Below are positions 61,602 through 64,000 of a stretch of DNA of 64,000 bases, piece after piece (position 1 is the first letter of the stretch; each line of letters begins with the position of its first letter). The notes beneath the pieces were generated by a model that was given only the letters and a program-made list of their open reading frames with translations, ran no database searches and was not told where the DNA came from. Source of the DNA: Aedoeadaptatus urinae. Lineage in GTDB: Bacteria; Bacillota; Clostridia; Tissierellales; Peptoniphilaceae. Location: the NCBI RefSeq assembly GCF_900155585.1, contig NZ_LT707418.1:1-64000 (forward strand), read 5' to 3'. Position numbers and translations under genes: made by a program.

Positions 61602-62660
61602 ATGCATTTTGATGAAGATTTAGCTTACATGCTTCAGGCAGAGCATGTGGCCTATTATAAAGACGGCGCGGTCAATATCTTGGATCGGCGCATTTACCCG
61701 GTGCGTGTGGAGTACGTACGCTGTGAAAGCCACGTTCAAGTGCGCGACGCCCTGCGTGCCATGGTCACGCAATCGGCGGGGCCTTACACGGCGGCGGCTA
61801 TGGGCATGGCCCTTGCCGCATATGAAGCGCGGGATTTAAAGGGCGAGAAGCGTCTTCGGTACTTAGAAGAGGCGGCGGAGGTACTGGCAAACGCCCGTCC
61901 GACCACGGCGAATCGCATGGCGCAGGTGACGAAGGGTGCCTTGGCAGTGGCGAAGGAGCATATCGACGACGGGGACTTGGATTTAATTTTGCGGGATCAC
62001 GCCCTGCACTCCATGGAGAGGCGTTACGCCGCCATCAACCAGGTAGCCAAGCATTTTATGGCGGCCCTTCCCGAAAAGGGCACGGTGATGACCCAATGCT
62101 TCGGCGAGACCATTATCGGTATGTTGGGCCGAGAAATAAAAAAGACCGACAAAGACATCGCCTTCGTCTGCCCCGAAACGCGGCCCTTTTTGCAGGGCGC
62201 ACGCTTTACGGCGTCGGTCTTGTCGCAAATGGGCTTCGATACCACGGTAATTACGGACAATATGGTGACATCCTATATGGAAAATCACGGCATCTCTCTG
62301 TTTACTTCGGCGGCGGATTCCATTTGCATGGACGGAAGCATCGTGAACAAGGTGGGCACCCATCAAATCGCCATTATCTGTAGCCACTTCGGTATTCCCT
62401 ATTACGCCACGGGAATTCCCGATATGGACGTGCAAAGCGCCAAGGACATTACCATCGAAATGCGGGATCCGGAAGAGAGCTTAAGCGCCCACGGCATTAA
62501 GCACACGGCAGAGGGCGTGAAGGGCTATTATCCGGCCTTCGACATCACGCCGCCGAAACTGGTCACCGGCGTGGTGACGGATTTGGGAATTTTCCCCTCT
62601 CACGAACTGCAACAATACAAAGAGAAAAAAGGAGCGGGCGACTTTTATTTCGCCGTATAA
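61602..62660 (+). CDS. MtnA / ribose-1,5-bisphosphate isomerase-like protein (eIF-2B fold)
   Basis: The roughly 352-residue protein has the eIF-2B-alpha/MtnA fold: MVTQSAGPYTAAAMGMALAA and ANARPTTANRM near the N-terminus, the catalytic Cys in TVMTQCFGE (MtnA has THCN), and the catalytic Asp in ADSICMDGSIVNKVGTHQ. It should isomerise a 1-phospho-aldose to a ketose phosphate, such as methylthioribose-1-phosphate or ribose-1,5-bisphosphate. The partner is probably the divergent phosphorylase, which would supply the 1-phosphate. ATG 61602 follows GAGGG; earlier in-frame ATGs run into the promoter. Confidence 0.85.
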   Translation: MHFDEDLAYMLQAEHVAYYKDGAVNILDRRIYPVRVEYVRCESHVQVRDALRAMVTQSAGPYTAAAMGMALAAYEARDLKGEKRLRYLEEAAEVLANARPTTANRMAQVTKGALAVAKEHIDDGDLDLILRDHALHSMERRYAAINQVAKHFMAALPEKGTVMTQCFGETIIGMLGREIKKTDKDIAFVCPETRPFLQGARFTASVLSQMGFDTTVITDNMVTSYMENHGISLFTSAADSICMDGSIVNKVGTHQIAIICSHFGIPYYATGIPDMDVQSAKDITIEMRDPEESLSAHGIKHTAEGVKGYYPAFDITPPKLVTGVVTDLGIFPSHELQQYKEKKGAGDFYFAV

Positions 62661-62661
62661 T

Positions 62662-63228
62662 ATGAACGAGAATCTGGAAAAACAAATTGACTTTATCTAC
62701 ACGCTGGAAAAAATGAAGAGCGTGTATCGCCGCACCCGCCTGCTTCACGCCGACCGCTACGAAAACGACGCGGAGCACAGCTTTCATATCGCCGCCATGG
62801 CCTTTCTTTTAAAGGAATATGCGCCGAAGGATGTGAACATGGAGCGGGTGGTGTACATGCTTTTGTTCCACGATGTGGTGGAAATCGATGCGGGGGACAC
62901 CTTCGCCTACGACGTGGAGAACAACAAGACCAAGCGCGAAAGGGAAGTGCGCGCGGCGGAGCATTTGTACGGCATGCTTCCCGAGACTCAGGGCGAAGAG
63001 CTCAGGGCTCTGTGGGAAGAATTTGAAGCGCAAGTGACGCCGGAATCCCACTTCGCCTTGGCCATGGACCGCATCGAGCCCATCCTTTTAAACGCCGCCG
63101 GCGGCGGAGGCACGTGGAAAAGCAATGAGATTCGGAAAGAAGACGTCTATAATCGCATCGAGCCGGTAAGGAAATTTCCGCCCTTGTACGCCATGATTAA
63201 AGAAAAGGTCGATGCTTATTTTAAATAG
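62662..63228 (+). CDS. HD-domain hydrolase (YfbR-like)
   Basis: The 188-residue protein has the HD metal site: RYENDAEHSFHIAAMAFLL (first His), LLFHDVVEIDAGDTFAYD (HD pair, about residues 74-75) and the last Asp in FALAMDRIEPIL. This matches the YfbR/YGK1 group of 5'-deoxynucleotidases. It starts 1 bp after the MtnA-like gene, so it may act on the nucleotides of the same salvage route. Confidence 0.87.
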   Translation: MNENLEKQIDFIYTLEKMKSVYRRTRLLHADRYENDAEHSFHIAAMAFLLKEYAPKDVNMERVVYMLLFHDVVEIDAGDTFAYDVENNKTKREREVRAAEHLYGMLPETQGEELRALWEEFEAQVTPESHFALAMDRIEPILLNAAGGGGTWKSNEIRKEDVYNRIEPVRKFPPLYAMIKEKVDAYFK

Positions 63229-63239
63229 AGAGGTGACCC

Positions 63240-63941
63240 ATGACGAAAATATTACTCGTCGAGGACGAAGTGTCCATTCGCAAGTTTATTAAGATCAATT
63301 TAGAACGGGAAGGCTTTGAAGTTTTCGAAGCGGGAAGCGGCGAAGAGGGATTGGAAACTGCCGAAAGGGAAAAGCCCGCCATCGTTCTTCTGGACATTAT
63401 GTTGCCCGGGATGGACGGCTTTGAGGTCTGCGATAAGCTGAGAAAATCCTTTCCCCATCTGGGGATTATTATGCTCACGGCAAAGGCCGAAGACTACGAC
63501 AAGATCATGGGCCTTCAAAGCGGCACCGACGATTATTTAACCAAGCCCTTTAATCCCACGGAGCTGACTCTTCGCATTAAATCTCTGGAGCGCCGCTTAG
63601 GTTCTGACAACAAGGAAGAGAAGAAGGGCGAGCGCTTCTTGGAATCGGGAATGTTCAAAGTGGACGTTTACGGCCATAAATTCTATAAAAACGGCGTGGA
63701 AGTGGAATTGACACCGACGGAACATGAAATCGTCAAATTCTTTATTACCAATGCCAATCGCGCCTTGAGTCGCGACGAAATTTTAAACGCCGTTTGGGGC
63801 GAAGAATTTTTAGGCGACAGTAAAATCGTGGACGTTAACATTCGGCGCCTCCGCTCCAAAGTGGAAGAAGACGCCGCTCATCCCGTCTATATCGAAACCG
63901 TTTGGGGCGTCGGCTATCGCTGGAAAAACGCCGCGAAGTAA
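63240..63941 (+). CDS. OmpR-family response regulator
   Basis: The 233-residue regulator has receiver motifs VEDEVSIRK (Asp pair), the phosphoacceptor in VLLDIMLPGMDGF (about residue 52) and Lys in DYLTKPFNP (about 103), then a winged-helix domain with ELTPTEHEIVKFF and VNIRRLRSKVEED. GAGGTG precedes the start. A histidine kinase gene begins 2 bp after its stop. Confidence 0.93.
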   Translation: MTKILLVEDEVSIRKFIKINLEREGFEVFEAGSGEEGLETAEREKPAIVLLDIMLPGMDGFEVCDKLRKSFPHLGIIMLTAKAEDYDKIMGLQSGTDDYLTKPFNPTELTLRIKSLERRLGSDNKEEKKGERFLESGMFKVDVYGHKFYKNGVEVELTPTEHEIVKFFITNANRALSRDEILNAVWGEEFLGDSKIVDVNIRRLRSKVEEDAAHPVYIETVWGVGYRWKNAAK

Positions 63942-63943
63942 CG

Positions 63944-64000
63944 ATGAAACACTCCATTCGAAAGACGCTGACGAGAAATTTCGTCGCGCTGATTCTCTTA
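63944..64000 (+). CDS. N-terminus of a membrane protein, probably the partner histidine kinase
   Basis: Nineteen codons are visible, cut by the window end. They read MKHSIRKTLTRNF and then begin a hydrophobic segment, as histidine kinases do. The identity rests on the position directly after a response regulator. Confidence 0.65.
   Translation, partial: MKHSIRKTLTRNFVALILL

Overview
This window looks like a chromosomal segment of a low-GC-branch Gram-positive anaerobe (Firmicutes/Bacillota) with unusually balanced base composition (about half G+C by eye). The evidence is a sepF/ylm cell-division cluster, gatCAB, a glmS ribozyme, an S-layer-homology surface protein, bifunctional-type pyrR, strong AGGAGG ribosome binding sites and many TTG starts. 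The gene content fits Tissierellia/Peptoniphilaceae-like cocci (Peptoniphilus and relatives). That placement is inference, not proof.

Layout. 1-560 holds six complete tRNA genes plus the tail of a seventh, ended by a terminator. 600-3240 has an unknown membrane-anchored acidic protein and an autoregulated-looking TetR/membrane protein pair with a perfect palindromic operator. 3435-11081 is a run of metabolic and nuclease genes: ybaK, phosphoglucomutase, a PfkB-like kinase, an isochorismatase-like hydrolase, a yhaO/yhaN (SbcDC-like) pair, a phosphoesterase and a CYTH protein. ppsA follows at 11130-13520. 15199-19424 is a minus-strand tetrapyrrole operon (siroheme synthase N-domain, hemC, cobA-hemD fusion, hemB, DUF6483-like protein). 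19577-34209 is a plus-strand stretch: SLH surface protein, tcdA, pcrA-ligA-gatCAB, DedA, an SfsA-GNAT fusion, cbiA and cbiP. 34222-39062 is a two-component system with an ABC exporter-type ATPase and FtsX permease. 39195-41825 (minus) is a ClbS/DfsB-like gene and glmS with its ribozyme. 41981-42730 is a cytoplasmic parvulin. 44444-51375 carries a RelA/SpoT-domain protein, msrA, pepD, DUF1292, a radical SAM gene with an apparent ATT start, a small unknown P-loop/membrane set and glyA. 51427-60769 is a long conserved housekeeping run (DUF512 radical SAM, der, plsY, gpsA, HlyD-like, yggS, sepF, ylmH, lspA, rluD, pyrR). 60817-64000 has a phosphorylase and a divergent MtnA-like isomerase, an HD hydrolase and the start of another two-component system.

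The most striking observation concerns two identical 1,556-bp IS3-family elements (13620-15175 and 42742-44297). Different 3-bp target duplications (CAC and CTT) fix their ends exactly. Rejoining the flanks shows that each copy landed in the loop of a rho-independent terminator hairpin, downstream of ppsA and of the parvulin gene. The element starts with its own long hairpin plus T-run, which could replace the lost terminator and shield the transposase from read-through. This suggests an insertion element that specialises in terminator loops.

Other notable points: a likely ATT start codon at 48097, the SfsA-GNAT fusion, a PfkB homologue with GHSD instead of GAGD, a purine-site Asp-to-Asn change in the MTAP-family phosphorylase, and a 29-residue membrane peptide at 49471.
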